From: Ectobius pallidus
Taxonomy: Eukaryota; Arthropoda; Insecta; Blattodea; Ectobiidae
Assembly (NCBI GenBank): GCA_964059195.1
Contig: CAXKWD010000002.1
Span: forward strand, 165,980,559 to 166,044,558
Direction: 5' to 3'
Length of the DNA: 64,000 bases
Part shown: piece by piece, positions 38,007 to 52,320 of the stretch
Layout of the letters: every line of letters starts with the position of its first letter
Numbering within the stretch: the first letter of the stretch is position 1
Made by a program: the position numbers and the translations under genes
Notes under the pieces: model-generated
Seen by the model: only the letters and a program-made list of their open reading frames with translations
Database searches by the model: none
Told to the model about the DNA's origin: nothing

Positions 38007-39607
38007 TGAACATCAACAATAAAAATGTACCATAGTTTACAAGATAACGGCTGTCGAACCGTTGAAAACGCCTCGCACGAAAAAAGTTACATCGGCAAAA
38101 ATAACATCTTTTACATTTCCGCACACTCACAGCATAAAAAAACTTTCGGAAATAAAAATAAAAATCGACGCTTACGAAAGTTGGCAGGGCTGAGAATCCC
38201 GGGAAGGGATGCAGCTTCTATAAAAGCGGAGGATTGTATAAAAGTGGAAAAAAAAAGTTTCAACTGCCTTTGGCATATAAACTTATGTTTTCTCGGAAAC
38301 ACAAGACATTTTTGAGATTATATTGTTAATGTAAAAACAATATTTTTTATTCTTGGAGATGAAAAAAGCGCAGTATTTTAGGAAAGTCGAAATAAAACCA
38401 TTTTATCAGCCTATTACATAAAATCTCCCAAGAGACGAACGTCATAACATTTCATTGCGAATAAAAGCGTGTACATCAACAATAAAAGTGTACCATAGTT
38501 TACAAGATAACGGCTGTCGAACCATTGAAAACGCCTCGCACGAAAAAAGTTACATCGGCAAAAATAACATTTTTTACATTTCCGCACACTCACAGCATAA
38601 AAAAACTTTCGGAAATAAAAATAAAATCGACGCTTACGAAAGTTTGCATGGCTGAGAATCCCGGGAAGGCATGCAGCTTGTATAAAAGCGCAGAATTGTA
38701 TAAGAGTGGAAAAAGAACAGTTTCAACTGCTTTTGCATATAAACTTATGTTTCCTCGGAAACGCAAGAAATTTTTGAGATTATATTGTTAATGTAAAAAC
38801 AGTATCTTTTATTCTTCGAGATGAAAGTCGCGCAGGATTTTTGAAAACTCGAAATAAAAACATTTTATCAGCGTACTACATAAATCCTCCCAAATGACAA
38901 AAGGCATAACTTTTCTTTCCGAATATAACCATGTACATCAACAATAAAAATGTACAATAGTTTACGAGATAAAGGCTTTCGAACCGTTGAAAACGCCTCG
39001 CACGAAAAAAGTCATATCGGCAAAGATAACATCTTTTTCAATTCCGCACACTCACGGCATAAAAGAAACTTTCGGAAATAAAAATAAAATCGACGCTTAC
39101 GAAAGTTGGCATGGCTGAGAATCCCGGGAAGGCATGCAGCTTCTATTAAAGCACAGGATTGTATAAGAGTGGAAAAAGAACAGTTTCAACTGCTTTTGCA
39201 TATAAACTTATGTTTCCTCGGTAACACAAGACATTTTTGAGATTATATTGTTAATGTAAAAACAATATTTTTTATTCTTGGAGATGAAAGTCGCGCAGGA
39301 TTTTAGAAAAGTCGAAATAAAACCATTTTATCAGCCTAGTACATAAAAACCCCCAAGAGACGAACGTCATAACATTTCATTGCGAATAAAACCGTGTACA
39401 TCAACAATAAAAATGTACCGTAGTTTACGAGATAACGGCTGTCGAACCGTTGAAAACGTCTCGCACGAAAAAAGTCATATCGGCAAAAATAACATCTTTT
39501 ACAATTCTGCACACTCACAGCATAAAAGAAACTTTCGGAAATAAAAATAAAATCGACTCTTACGGAAGTTGGTAGGGCTGAGAATCCCGGGAAGGCATGC
39601 AGCTTCT
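38007..39607 (+). repeat. Four-monomer repeat D, copy 2
   Basis: It follows copy 1 until about 39,607, where copy 1 reads CTTCTATAAAAGCGG and this copy reads CTTCTATTAAAGAGC. Small differences from copy 1 include AAAAGTGTACC near 38,486 in place of AAAAATGTACC. Confidence 0.85.
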
Positions 39608-39939
39608 ATTAAAGAGCAGGATTGTATAAGAGTGGAAAAAGAACAGTTTCAACTGCTTTTGCATATAAACTTATGTTTCCTCGGAAACGCAAGAAATTTT
39701 TGAGATTATATTGTTAATGTAAAAACAGTATCTTTTATTCATGGAGATGAAAATCGCGCAGGATTTTAGAAAACTCGAAATAAAAACGTTTTATCAGCGT
39801 ACTACATAAATCCTCCCAAATGACAAAACGCATAACTTTTCATTGCGAATGTAACCATGTACATCAACAATAAAAATGTACCATAGTTTACGAGATAAAG
39901 GCTTTCGAACCGTTGAAAACGCCTCGCACGAAAAAAGTC

Positions 39940-42900
39940 ATATCGGCAAAAATAACATCTTTTTCAATTCCGCACACTCACGGCATAAAGGAAACTTTCG
40001 GAAATAAAATTAAAATCGACGCTAACGGAAGTTGGCAGGGCTGAGAATCCCGGGAAGGCATGCAGCTTCTATAAAAGCGGAGGATAGTATAAGAGTGGAA
40101 AAAGAACAGTTTCAACTGCTTTTGCATATAAACTTATGTTTCCTCGGAAACACAAGACATTTTTGAGATTATATTGTTAATGTAAAAACAATATTTTTTA
40201 TTCTTGGAGATGAAAGTCGCGCAGGATTTTAGAAAAGTCGAAATAAAACCGTTTTATCAGCATACTACATAAAAACTCTCTAGAGACGAACCTCATAACA
40301 TTTCATTGCGAATAAAACCGTGTAACATCAACAATAAAAATGTACCATAGTTTACGAGATAACGGCTGTCGAACCGTTGAAAACGCCTCGCACGAAAAAA
40401 GTCATATCGGCAAAAATAACATCTTTTACAATTCCGAACACTCACAGCATAAAAGAAACTTTCGGAAATAAAAATAAAATCGACGCTAACGAAAGTTGGC
40501 AGGGCTGAGAATCCCGGGAAGGCATGCAGCTTCTATTAAAGCGCAGGATTGTATAAGAGTGGAAAAAGAACAGTTTCAACTGCTTTTGCATATAAACTTA
40601 TGTTTCCTCGGAAACACAAGACATTTTTGAGATTATATTGTTAATGTAAAAACAATATTTTTTATTCTTGGAGATGAAAGTCGCTCAGGATTTTAGAAAA
40701 GTCGATATAAAACCATTTTATCAGCCTAGTACATAAAAACTCCCAAGAGACAAACGTCAAAACATTTCATTGCGAATAAAAGCGTGTACATCAACAATAA
40801 AAATGTACCATATTTTACGAGATAACGGCTGTCGAACCGTTGAAAACGACTCACACGAAAAAAGTCGTATCGGTAAAAATAACATCTTTTTCAAATCCGC
40901 ATACTCACAGCATAAAAGAATCTTTCGGAAATAAAACTAAAATCGACGCTAACGGAAGTTGGCAGGGCTGAGAATCCCGGGAAGGCATGCAGCTTCTATT
41001 AAAGCACAGGATTGTATAAGAGTGGAAAAAGAACAGTTTCAACTGCTTTTGCATATAAACTTATGTTTCCTCGGAAACGCAAGAAATTTTTGAGATTATA
41101 TTGTTAATGTAAAAACAGTATCTTTTATTCTTGGAGATGAAAATCGCGCAGGATTTTAGAAAACTCGAAATAAAAACGTTTTATCAGCGTACTACATAGA
41201 TCCTCCCAAATGACAAAACGCATAACTTTTCATTGCGAATATAACCATGTACATCAACAATAAAAATGTACCATAGTTTACGAGATAAAGGCTTTCGAAC
41301 CGTTGAAAACGCCTCGCACGAAAAAAGTCATATCGGCAAAAATAACATCTTTTTCAATTCCGCACACTCACGGCATAAAGGAAACTTTCGGAAATAAAAA
41401 TAAAATCGACGCTTACGAAAGTTGCCATGGCTGAGAATCCCGGGAAGGCATGCAGCTTCTATAAAAGCGGAGGATTGTATAAGAGTGGAAAGAGAACAGT
41501 TTCAACTGCTTTTGCATATAAACTTATGTTTCCTCGGAAACACAAGACATTTTTGAGTTTATATTGTTAATGTAAAACAATATTTTTTATTCTTGGAGAT
41601 GAAAATCGCGCAGGATTTTAGAAAAGTCGAAATAAAAACGTTTTATCAGCGTACTACATAAATCCTCCCAAATGACAAAAGGCATAACTTTTCTTTCCGA
41701 ATATAACCATGTACATCAACAATAAAAATGTACAATAGTTTACGAGATAATGGCTGTCGAACCGTTGAAAACGCCTCACACGAAAAATGTCATATCGGCA
41801 AAAATAACATCTTTTACAATTCCGTATACTCACACCATAAAAGGAACTTACGGAAATAAAAATAAAATCGACGCTAACGGAAGTTGGTAGGGCTGAGAAT
41901 CCCGGGAAGGCATGCAGCTTCTATTAAAGAGCACGATTGTATAAGAGTGGAAAAAGAACAGTTTCAACTGCTTTTGCATATAAACTTATGTTTCCTCGGA
42001 AACGCAAGAAATTTTTGAGATTATATTGTTAATGTAAAAACAGTATCTTTTATTCTTGGAGATGAAAGTCGCGCAGGATTTTTGAAAACTCGAAATAAAA
42101 ACGTTTTATCAGCGTACTACATAAATCCTCCCAAATGACAAAAGGCATAACTTTTCTTTCCGAATATAACCATGTACATCAACAATAAAAATGTACAATA
42201 GTTTACGAGATAAAGGCTTTCGAACCGTTGAAAACGCCTCGCACGAAAAAAGTCATATCGGCAAAGATAACATCTTTTTCAATTCCGCACACTCACGGCA
42301 TAAAAGAAACTGACGGAAATAAGAATAAAATCGACGCTTACGAAAGTTGGCATGGCTGAGAATCCCGGGAAGGCATGCAGCTTGTATAAAAGCGCAGGAT
42401 TTTATAACAGTGTAAAAAAAAACAGTTTCAACTGCCTTTGGCATATAAACTTGTTTCCTCGGAAACACAAGACATTTTTGAGATTATATTGGTAATGTAA
42501 AAACAATTTTTTTTAATTCTTGGAGATGAAAATCGCGCAGGATTTTACAAAAGTCGAAATAAAACCATTTTATCAGCCTAGTACATAAAAACTCCCAAGA
42601 GACGAACGTCAAAACATTTCATTGCGAATAAAAGCGTGTACATCAACAATAAAAATGTACCATAGTTTACAAGATAACGGCTGTCGAACCATTGAAAACG
42701 CCTCGCACGAAAAAAGTTACATCGGCAAAAATAACATCTTTTACATTTCCGCACACTCACAGCATAAAAAAACTTTCGGAAATAAAAATAAAATCGACGC
42801 TTACGAAAGTTTGCATGGCTGAGAATCCCGGGAAGGCATGCAGCTTGTATAAAAGCGCAGAATTGTATAAGAGTGGAAAAAGAACAGTTTCAACTGCTTT

Positions 42901-43454
42901 TGCATATAAACTTATGTTTCCTCGGAAACGCAAGAAATTTTTGAGATTATATTGTTGATGTAAAAACAGTATCTTTTATTCTTCGAGATGAAAGTCGCGC
43001 AGGATTTTTGAAAACTCGAAATAAAAACGTTTTATCAGCGTACTACATAAATCCTCCCAAATGACAAAAGGCATAACTTTTCTTAGCGAATATAACCATG
43101 TACATCAACAATAAAAATGTACCATAATTTACGAGATAAAGGCTTTCGAACCGTTGAAAACGCCTCGCACGAAAAAAGTCATATCGGCAAAGATAACATC
43201 TTTTTCAATTCCGCACACTCACGGCATAAAAGAAACTTTCGGAAATAAAAATAAAATCGACGCTTACGAAAGTTGGCATGGCTGAGAATCCCGGGAAGGC
43301 ATGCAGCTTCTATTAAAGCACAGGATTGTATAAGAGTGGAAAAAGAACAGTTTCAACTGCTTTTGCATATAAACTTATGTTTCCTCGGTAACACAAGACA
43401 TTTTTGAGATTATATTGTTAATGTAAAAACAATATTTTTTATTCTTGGAGATGA
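39940..43454 (+). repeat. Eight-monomer-offset segment, copy 1
   Basis: This stretch (anchors 40,042, 40,506, 40,969, 41,432, 41,894, 42,357, 42,820, 43,283) is matched 3,704 bp downstream by 43,644-47,158. Shared rare words include GTCGCTCAGG (near 40,680 and 44,385), CATATTTTACG, AGAATCTTTCGG, GTTGCCATGG and GAAACTGACGG. It ends where this copy reads GATGAAAAAAGCGC and the later one reads GATGAAAATCGCGC. Confidence 0.85.
41638..41734 (+). repeat. Probable gene-conversion tract between monomer types
   Basis: Within otherwise matching contexts, 41,638-41,734 and 45,342-45,438 carry type 2 sequence while the third related copy at 51,359-51,455 carries type 1. I count about 18 differences in these 97 bp. 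Monomer length is unchanged at 462 bp. Immediately outside, the copies share the diagnostic GAAAAGTCG on the left, ATAATGGCTGTCG on the right and the rare CACACGAAAAATGTC further right. Which state is ancestral cannot be told from the window. The right end lies just past dyad 4 (41,711-41,733). Confidence 0.75.
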
Positions 43455-43643
43455 AAAAAGCGCAGTATTTTAGGAAAGTCGAAATAAAACCATTTTATCA
43501 GCCTATTACATAAAATCTCCCAAGAGACGAACGTCATAACATTTCATTGCGAATAAAAGCGTGTACATCAACAATAAAAGTGTACCATAGTTTACAAGAT
43601 AACGGCTGTCGAACCATTGAAAACGCCTCGCACGAAAAAAGTC

Positions 43644-46600
43644 ATATCGGCAAAGATAACATCTTTTTCAATTCCGCACACTCACGGCATAAAGGAAACT
43701 TTCGGAAATAAAACTAAAATCGACGCTAACGGAAGTTGGCAGGGCTGAGAATCCCGGGAAGGCATGCAGCTTCTATAAAAGCGGAGGATTGTATAAGAGT
43801 GGAAAAAGAACAGTTTCAACTGCTTTTGCATATAAACTTATGTTTCCTCGGAAACACAAGACATTTTTGAGATTATATTGTTAATGTAAAAACAATATTT
43901 TTTATTCTTGGAGATGAAAGTCGCGCAGGATTTTAGAAAAGTCGAAATAAAACCGTTTTATCAGCATACTACATAAAAACTCTCTAGAGACGAACCTCAT
44001 AACATTTCATTGCGAATAAAACCGTGTAACATCAACAATAAAAATGTACCATAGTTTACGAGATAACGGCTGTCGAACCGTTGAAAACGCCTCGCACGAA
44101 AAAAGTCATATCGGCAAAAATAACATCTTTTACAATTCCGAACACTCACAGCATAAAAGAAACTTTCGGAAATAAAAATAAAATCGACGCTAACGAAAGT
44201 TGGCAGGGCTGAGAATCCCGGGAAGGCATGCAGCTTCTATTAAAGCGCAGGATTGTATAAGAGTGGAAAAAGAACAGTTTCAACTGCTTTTGCATATAAA
44301 CTTATGTTTCCTCGGAAACACAAGACATTTTTGAGATTATATTGTTAATGTAAAAACAATATTTTTTATTCTTGGAGATGAAAGTCGCTCAGGATTTTAG
44401 AAAAGTCGATATAAAACCATTTTATCAGCCTAGTACATAAAAACTCCCAAGAGACGAACGTCAAAACATTTCATTGCGAATAAAACCGTGTACATCAACA
44501 ATAAAAATGTACCATATTTTACGAGATAACGGCTGTCGAACCGTTGAAAACGACTCACACGAAAAAAGTCGTATCGGTAAAAATAACATCTTTTTCAAAT
44601 CCGCATACTCACAGCATAAAAGAATCTTTCGGAAATAAAACTAAAATCGACGCTAACGGAAGTTGGCAGGGCTGAGAATCCCGGGAAGGCATGCAGCTTC
44701 TATTAAAGCACAGGATTGTATAAGAGTGGAAAAAGAACAGTTTCAACTGCTTTTGCATATAAACTTATGTTTCCTCGGAAACGCAAGAAATTTTTGAGAT
44801 TATATTGTTAATGTAAAAACAGTATCTTTTATTCTTGGAGATGAAAATCGCGCAGGATTTTAGAAAACTCGAAATAAAAACGTTTTATCAGCGTACTACA
44901 TAGATCCTCCCAAATGACAAAACGCATAACTTTTCATTGCGAATATAACCATGTACATCAACAATAAAAATGTACCATAGTTTACGAGATAAAGGCTTTC
45001 GAACCGTTGAAAACGCCTCGCACGAAAAAAGTCATATCGGCAAAAATAACATCTTTTTCAATTCCGCACACTCACGGCATAAAGGAAACTTTCGGAAATA
45101 AAAATAAAATCGACGCTTACGAAAGTTGCCATGGCTGAGAATCCCGGGAAGGCATGCAGCTTCTATAAAAGCGGAGGATTGTATAAGAGTGGAAAGAGAA
45201 CAGTTTCAACTGCTTTTGCATATAAACTTATGTTTCCTCGGAAACACAAGACATTTTTGAGTTTATATTGTTAATGTAAAACAATATTTTTTATTCTTGG
45301 AGATGAAAATCGCGCAGGATTTTAGAAAAGTCGAAATAAAAACGTTTTATCAGCGTACTACATAAATCCTCCCAAATGACAAAAGGCATAACTTTTCTTT
45401 CCGAATATAACCATGTACATCAACAATAAAAATGTACAATAGTTTACGAGATAATGGCTGTCGAACCGTTGAAAACGCCTCACACGAAAAATGTCATATC
45501 GGCAAAAATAACATCTTTTACAATTCCGTATACTCACACCATAAAAGAAACTTACGGAAATAAAAATAAAATCGACGCTAACGGAAGTTGGTAGGGCTGA
45601 GAATCCCGGGAAGGCATGCAGCTTCTATTAAAGAGCACGATTGTATAAGAGTGGAAAAAGAACAGTTTCAACTGCTTTTGCATATAAACTTATGTTTCCT
45701 CGGAAACGCAAGAAATTTTTGAGATTATATTGTTAATGTAAAAACAGTATCTTTTATTCTTGGAGATGAAAGTCGCGCAGGATTTTTGAAAACTCGAAAT
45801 AAAAACGTTTTATCAGCGTACTACATAAATCCTCCCAAATGACAAAAGGCATAACTTTTCTTTCCGAATATAACCATGTACATCAACAATAAAAATGTAC
45901 AATAGTTTACGAGATAAAGGCTTTCGAACCGTTGAAAACGCCTCGCACGAAAAAAGTCATATCGGCAAAGATAACATCTTTTTCAATTCCGCACACTCAC
46001 GGCATAAAAGAAACTGACGGAAATAAGAATAAAATCGACGCTTACGAAAGTTGGCATGGCTGAGAATCCCGGGAAGGCATGCAGCTTGTATAAAAGCGCA
46101 GGATTTTATAACAGTGTAAAAAAAAACAGTTTCAACTGCCTTTGGCATATAAACTTGTTTCCTCGGAAACACAAGACATTTTTGAGATTATATTGTTAAT
46201 GTAAAAACAATTTTTTTTAATTCTTGGAGATGAAAATCGCGCAGGATTTTACAAAAGTCGAAATAAAACCATTTTATCAGCCTAGTACATAAAAACTCCC
46301 AAGAGACGAACGTCAAAACATTTCATTGCGAATAAAAGCGTGTACATCAACAATAAAAATGTACCATAGTTTACAAGATAACGGCTGTCGAACCATTGAA
46401 AACGCCTCGCACGAAAAAAGTTACATCGGCAAAAATAACATCTTTTACATTTCCGCACACTCACAGCATAAAAAAACTTTCGGAAATAAAAATAAAATCG
46501 ACGCTTACGAAAGTTTGCATGGCTGAGAATCCCGGGAAGGCATGCAGCTTGTATAAAAGCGCAGAATTGTATAAGAGTGGAAAAAGAACAGTTTCAACTG

Positions 46601-47158
46601 CTTTTGCATATAAACTTATGTTTCCTCGGAAACGCAAGAAATTTTTGAGATTATATTGTTGATGTAAAAACAGTATCTTTTATTCTTCGAGATGAAAGTC
46701 GCGCAGGATTTTTGAAAACTCGAAATAAAAACGTTTTATCAGCGTACTACATAAATCCTCCCAAATGACAAAAGGCATAACTTTTCTTAGCGAATATAAC
46801 CATGTACATCAACAATAAAAATGTACAATAGTTTACGAGATAAAGGCTTTCGAACCGTTGAAAACGCCTCGCACGAAAAAAGTCATATCGGCAAAGATAA
46901 CATCTTTTTCAATTCCGCCCACTCACGGCATAAAAGAAACTTTCGGAAATAAAAATAAAATCGACGCTTACGAAAGTTGGCATGGCTGAGAATCCCGGGA
47001 AGGCATGCAGCTTCTATTAAAGCACAGGATTGTATAAGAGTGGAAAAAGAACAGTTTCAACTGCTTTTGCATATAAACTTATGTTTCCTCGGTAACACAA
47101 GACATTTTTGAGATTATATTGTTAATGTAAAAACAATATTTTTTATTCTTGGAGATGA
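43644..47158 (+). repeat. Eight-monomer-offset segment, copy 2
   Basis: Anchors are 43,746, 44,210, 44,673, 45,136, 45,598, 46,061, 46,524 and 46,987. It begins inside a chimeric monomer (43,283-43,746) whose first part matches the monomer ending at 38,653 (GAAAAAAGCGCAG, AAAAGTGTACC, ACCATTG). Its second part matches the one ending at 40,042 (GGCATAAAGG, AAACTAAAATCG). The switch lies between about 43,617 and 43,643, so it does not include dyad 4. Confidence 0.84.
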
Positions 47159-50100
47159 AAATCGCGCAGGATTTTAGAAAAGTCGAAATAAAACCATTTT
47201 ATCAGCCTAGTACATAAAAACCCCCAAGAGACGAACGTCATAACATTTCATTGCGAATAAAACCGTGTACATCAACAATAAAAATGTACCGTAGTTTACG
47301 AGATAACGGCTGTCGAACCGTTGAAAACGCCTCGCACGAAAAAAGTCATATCGGCAAAAATAACATCTTTTACAATTCTGCACACTCACAGCATAAAAGA
47401 AACTTTCGGAAATAAAAATAAAATCGACGCTTACGGAAGTTGGTAGGGCTGAGAATCCCGGGAAGGCATGCAGCTTCTATAAAAGCGGAGGATTGTATAA
47501 AAGTGGAAAAAAAAAGTTTCAACTGCCTTTGAATATAAACTTATGTTTCCTCGGAAACGCAAGACATTTTTGAGATTATATTGTTAATGTAAAAACAATA
47601 TTTTTTATTCTTGGAGATGAAAATCGCGCAGGATTTTAGAAAAGTCGAAATAAAACCATTTTATCAGCCTAGTACATAAAAAGTCCCAAGAGACGAACGT
47701 CATAACATTTCATTGCGAATAAAAGCGTGAACATCAACAATAAAAATGTACCATAGTTTACAAGATAACGGCTGTAGAACCGTTGAAAACGCCTCGCACG
47801 AAAAAAGTTACATCGGCAAAAATAACATCTTTTACATTTCCGCACACTCACAGCATAAAAAAACTTTCGGAAATAAAAATAAAGATCGACGCTTACGAAA
47901 GTAGGCAGGGCTGAGAATCCCGGGAAGGGATGCAGCTTCTATAAAAGCGGAGGATTGTATAAAAGTGGAAAAAAAAAGTTTCAACTGCCTTTGGCATATA
48001 AACTTATGTTTTCTCGGAAACACAAGACATTTTTGAGATTATATTGTTAATGTAAAGACAATATTTTTTATTCTTGGAGATGAAAAAAGCGCAGTATTTT
48101 AGGAAAGTCTAAATAAAACCATTTTATCAGCCTATTACATAAAATCTCCCAAGAGACGAACGTCATAACATTTCATTGCGAATAAAAGCGTGTACATCAA
48201 CAATAAAAGTGTACCATAGTTTACAAGATAACGGCTGTCGAACCATTGAAAACGCCTCGCACGAAAAAGGTTACATCGGCAAAAATAACATCTTTTACAT
48301 TTCCGCACACTCACAGCATAAAAAAACTTTCGGAAATAAAAATAAAATCGACGCTTACGAAAGTTTGCATGGCTGAGAATCCCGGGAAGGCATGCAGCTT
48401 GTATAAAAGCGCAGAATTGTATAAGAGTGGAAAAAGAACAGTTTCAACTGCTTTTGCATATAAACTTATGTTTCCTCGGAAACGCAAGAAATTTTTGAGA
48501 TTATATTGTTAATGTAAAAACAGTATCTTTTATTCTTGGAGATGAAAGTCGCGCAGGATTTTTGAAAACTCGAAATAAAAACGTTTTATCAGCGTACTAC
48601 ATAAATCCTCCCAAATGACAAAAGGCATAACTTTTCTTAGCGAATATAACCATGTACATCAACAATAAAAATGTACCATAATTTACGAGATAAAGGCTTT
48701 CAAACCGTTGAAAACGCCTCGCACGAAAAAAGTCATATCGGCAAAGATAACATCTTTTTCAATTCCGCACACTCACGGCATAAAAGAAACTTTCGGAAAT
48801 AAAAATAAAATCGACGCTTACGAAAGTTGGCATGGCTGAGAATCCCGGGAAGGCATGCAGCTTCTATTAAAGCACAGGATTGTATAAGAGTGGAAAAAGA
48901 ACAGTTTCAACTGCTTTTGCATATAAACTTATGTTTCCTCGGTAACACAAGACATTTTTGAGATTATATTGTTAATGTAAAAACAATATTTTTTATTCTT
49001 GGAGATGAAAGTCGCGCAGGATTTTAGAAAAGTCGAAATAAAACCATTTTATAAGCCTAGTACATAAAAACCCCCAAGAGACGAACGTCATAACATTTCA
49101 TTGCGAATAAAACCGTGTACATCAACAATAAAAATGTACCGTAGTTTACGAGATAACGGCTGTCGAACCGTTGAAAACGCCTCGCACGAAAAAAGTCATA
49201 TCGGCAAAAATAACATCTTTTACAATTCTGCACACTCACAGCATAAAAGAAACTTTCGGAAATAAAAATAAAATCGACGCTTACGGAAGTTGGTAGGGCT
49301 GAGAATCCCGGGAAGGCATGCAGCTTCTATTAAAGAGCAGGATTGTATAAGAGTGGAAAAAGAACAGTTTCAACTGCTTTTGCATATAAACTTATGTTTC
49401 CTCGGAAACGCAAGAAATTTTTGAGATTATATTGTTAATGTAAAAACAGTATCTTTTATTCTTGGAGATGAAAATCGCGCAGGATTTTAGAAAACTCGAA
49501 ATAAAAACGTTTTATCAGCGTACTACATAAATCCTCCCAAATGACAAAACGCATAACTTTTCATTGCGAATGTAACCATGTACATCAGCAATAAAAATGT
49601 ACCATAGTTTACGAGATAAAGGCTTTCGAACCGTTGAAAACGCCTCGCACGAAAAAAGTCATATCGGCAAAAATAACATCTTTTTCAATTCCGCACACTC
49701 ACGGCATAAAGGAAACTTTCGGAAATAAAACTAAAATCGACGCTAACGGAAGTTGGCAGGGCTGAGAATCCCGGGAAGGCATGCAGCTTCTATTAAAGCA
49801 CAGGATTGTATAAGAGTGGAAAAAGAACAGTTTCAACTGCTTTTGCATATAAACTTATGTTTCCTCGGAAACACAAGACATTTTTGAGATTATATTGTTA
49901 ATGTAAAAACAATATTTTTTATTCTTGGAGATGAAAGTCGCGCAGGGTTTTAGAAAAGTCGAAATAAAACCGTTTTATCAGCATACTACATAAAAACTCT
50001 CTAGAGACGAACCTCATAACATTTCATTGCGAATAAAACCGTGTAACATCAACAATAAAAATGTACCATAGTTTACGAGATAACGGCTGTCGAACCGTTG

Positions 50101-52320
50101 AAAACGCCTCGCACGAAAAAAGTCATATCGGCAAAAATAACATCTTTTACAATTCCGAACACTCACAGCATAAAAGAAACTTTCGGAAATAAAAATAAAA
50201 TCGACGCTAACGAAAGTTGGCAGGGCTGAGAATCCCGGGAAGGCATGCAGCTTCTATTAAAGCGCAGGATTGTATAAGAGTGGAAAAAGAACAGTTTCAA
50301 CTGCTTTTGCATATAAACTTATGTTTCCTCGGAAACACAAGACATTTTTGAGATTATATTGTTAATGTAAAAACAATATTTTTTATTCTTGGAGATGAAA
50401 GTCGCTCAGGATTTTAGAAAAGTCGATATAAAACCATTTTATCAGCCTAGTACATAAAAACTCCCAAGAGACGAACGTCAAAACATTTCATTGCGAATAA
50501 AAGCGTGTACATCAACAATAAAAATGTACCATATTTTACGAGATAACGGCTGTCGAACCGTTGAAAACGACTCACACGAAAAAAGTCGTATCGGTAAAAA
50601 TAACATCTTTTTCAAATCCGCATACTCACAGCATAAAAGAATCTTTCGGAAATAAAACTAAAATCGACGCTAACGGAAGTTGGCAGGGCTGAGAATCCCG
50701 GGAAGGCATGCAGCTTCTATTAAAGCACAGGATTGTATAAGAGTGGAAAAAGAACTGTTTCAACTGCTTTTGCATATAAACTTATGTTTCCTCGGAAACG
50801 CAAGAAATTTTTGAGATTATATTGTTAATGTAAAAACAGTATCTTTTATTCTTGGAGTTGAAAATCGCGCAGGATTTTAGAAAACTCGAAATAAAAACGT
50901 TTTATCAGCGTACTACATAAATCCTCCCAAATGACAAAACGCATAACTTTTCATTGCGAATATAACCATGTACATCAACAATAAAAATGTACCATAGTTT
51001 ACGAGATAAAGGCTTTCGAACCGTTGAAAACGCCTCGCACGAAAAAAGTCATATCGGCAAAAATAACATCTTTTTCAATTCCGCACACTCACGGCATAAA
51101 GGAAACTTTCGGAAATAAAAATAAAATCGACGCTTACGAAAGTTGCCATGGCTGAGAATCCCGGGAAGGCATGCAGCTTCTATAAAAGCGGAGGATTGTA
51201 TAAGAGTGGAAAGAGAACAGTTTCAACTGCTTTTGCATATAAACTTATGTTTCCTCGGAAACACAAGACATTTTTGAGTTTATATTGTTAATGTAAAACA
51301 ATATTTTTTATTCTTAGAGATGAAAATCGCGCAGGATTTTAGAAAAGTCGAAATAAAACCATTTTATCAGCCTAGTACATAAAAACTCCCAAGAGACGAA
51401 CGTCATAACATTTCATTGCGAATAAAAGCGTGTACATCAACAATAAAAATGTACCATAGTTTACGAGATAATGGCTGTCGAACCGTTGAAAACGCCTCAC
51501 ACGAAAAATGTCATATCGGCAAAAATAACATCTTTTACAATTCCGTATACTCACACCATAAAAGAAATTTACGGAAATAAAAATAAAATCGACGCTAACG
51601 GAAGTTGGTAGGGCTGAGAATCCCGGGAAGGCATGCAGCTTCTATTAAAGAGCACGATTGTATAAGAGTGGAAAAAGAACAGTTTCAACTGCTTTTGCAT
51701 ATAAACTTATGTTTCCTCGGAAACGCAAGAAATTTTTGAGATTATATTGTTAATGTAAAAACAGTATCTTTTATTCTTGGAGATGAAAGTCGCGCAGGAT
51801 TTTTGAAAACTCGAAATAAAAACGTTTTATCAGCGTACTACATAAATCCTCCCACATGACAAAAGGCATAACTTTTCTTTCCGAATATAACCATGTACAT
51901 CAACAATAAAAATGTACAATAGTTTACGAGATAAAGGCTTTCGAACCGTTGAAAACGCCTCGCACGAAAAAAGTCATATCGGTAAAGATAACATCTTTTT
52001 CAATTCCGCACACTCACGGCATAAAAGAAACTGACGGAAATAAGAATAAAATCGACGCTTACGAAAGTTGGCATGGCTGAGAATCCCGGGAAGGCATGCA
52101 GCTTGTATAAAAGCGCAGGATTTTATAACAGTGTAAAAAAAAACAGTTTCAACTGCCTTTGGCATATAAACTTGTTTCCTCGGAAACACAAGACATTTTT
52201 GAGATTATATTGTTAATGTAAAAACAATTTTTTTTAATTCTTGGAGATGAAAATCGCGCAGGATTTTACAAAAGTCGAAATAAAACCATTTTATCATCCT
52301 AGTACATAAAAACTCCCAAG
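46316..52320 (+). repeat. Thirteen-monomer segment D, copy 2
   Basis: Anchors 46,524, 46,987, 47,450, 47,912, 48,374, 48,837, 49,300, 49,763, 50,227, 50,690, 51,153, 51,615 and 52,078 match copy 1 at a constant offset of 9,721 bp. Scattered private changes are visible, such as GCTGTAGAACC near 47,772, AAAGATCGACG near 47,882 and CTTTCAAACCG near 48,696. This duplication therefore looks somewhat older than the 5,498-bp one. Confidence 0.86.

Larger units (their letters stand above)
36595..42600 (+). repeat. Thirteen-monomer segment D, copy 1
   Basis: Anchors 36,803, 37,266, 37,729, 38,191, 38,653, 39,116, 39,579, 40,042, 40,506, 40,969, 41,432, 41,894 and 42,357 all recur 9,721 bp later. The left limit is near 36,595, where the sequence after CGTCATAACATTTC begins to agree with 46,316 onward; the right limit is near 42,600. 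The segment contains the 1,850-bp pair, a type 3 monomer (about 40,250) and several type 2 monomers. It differs from the later copy by a conversion tract at 41,638-41,734. Confidence 0.87.
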
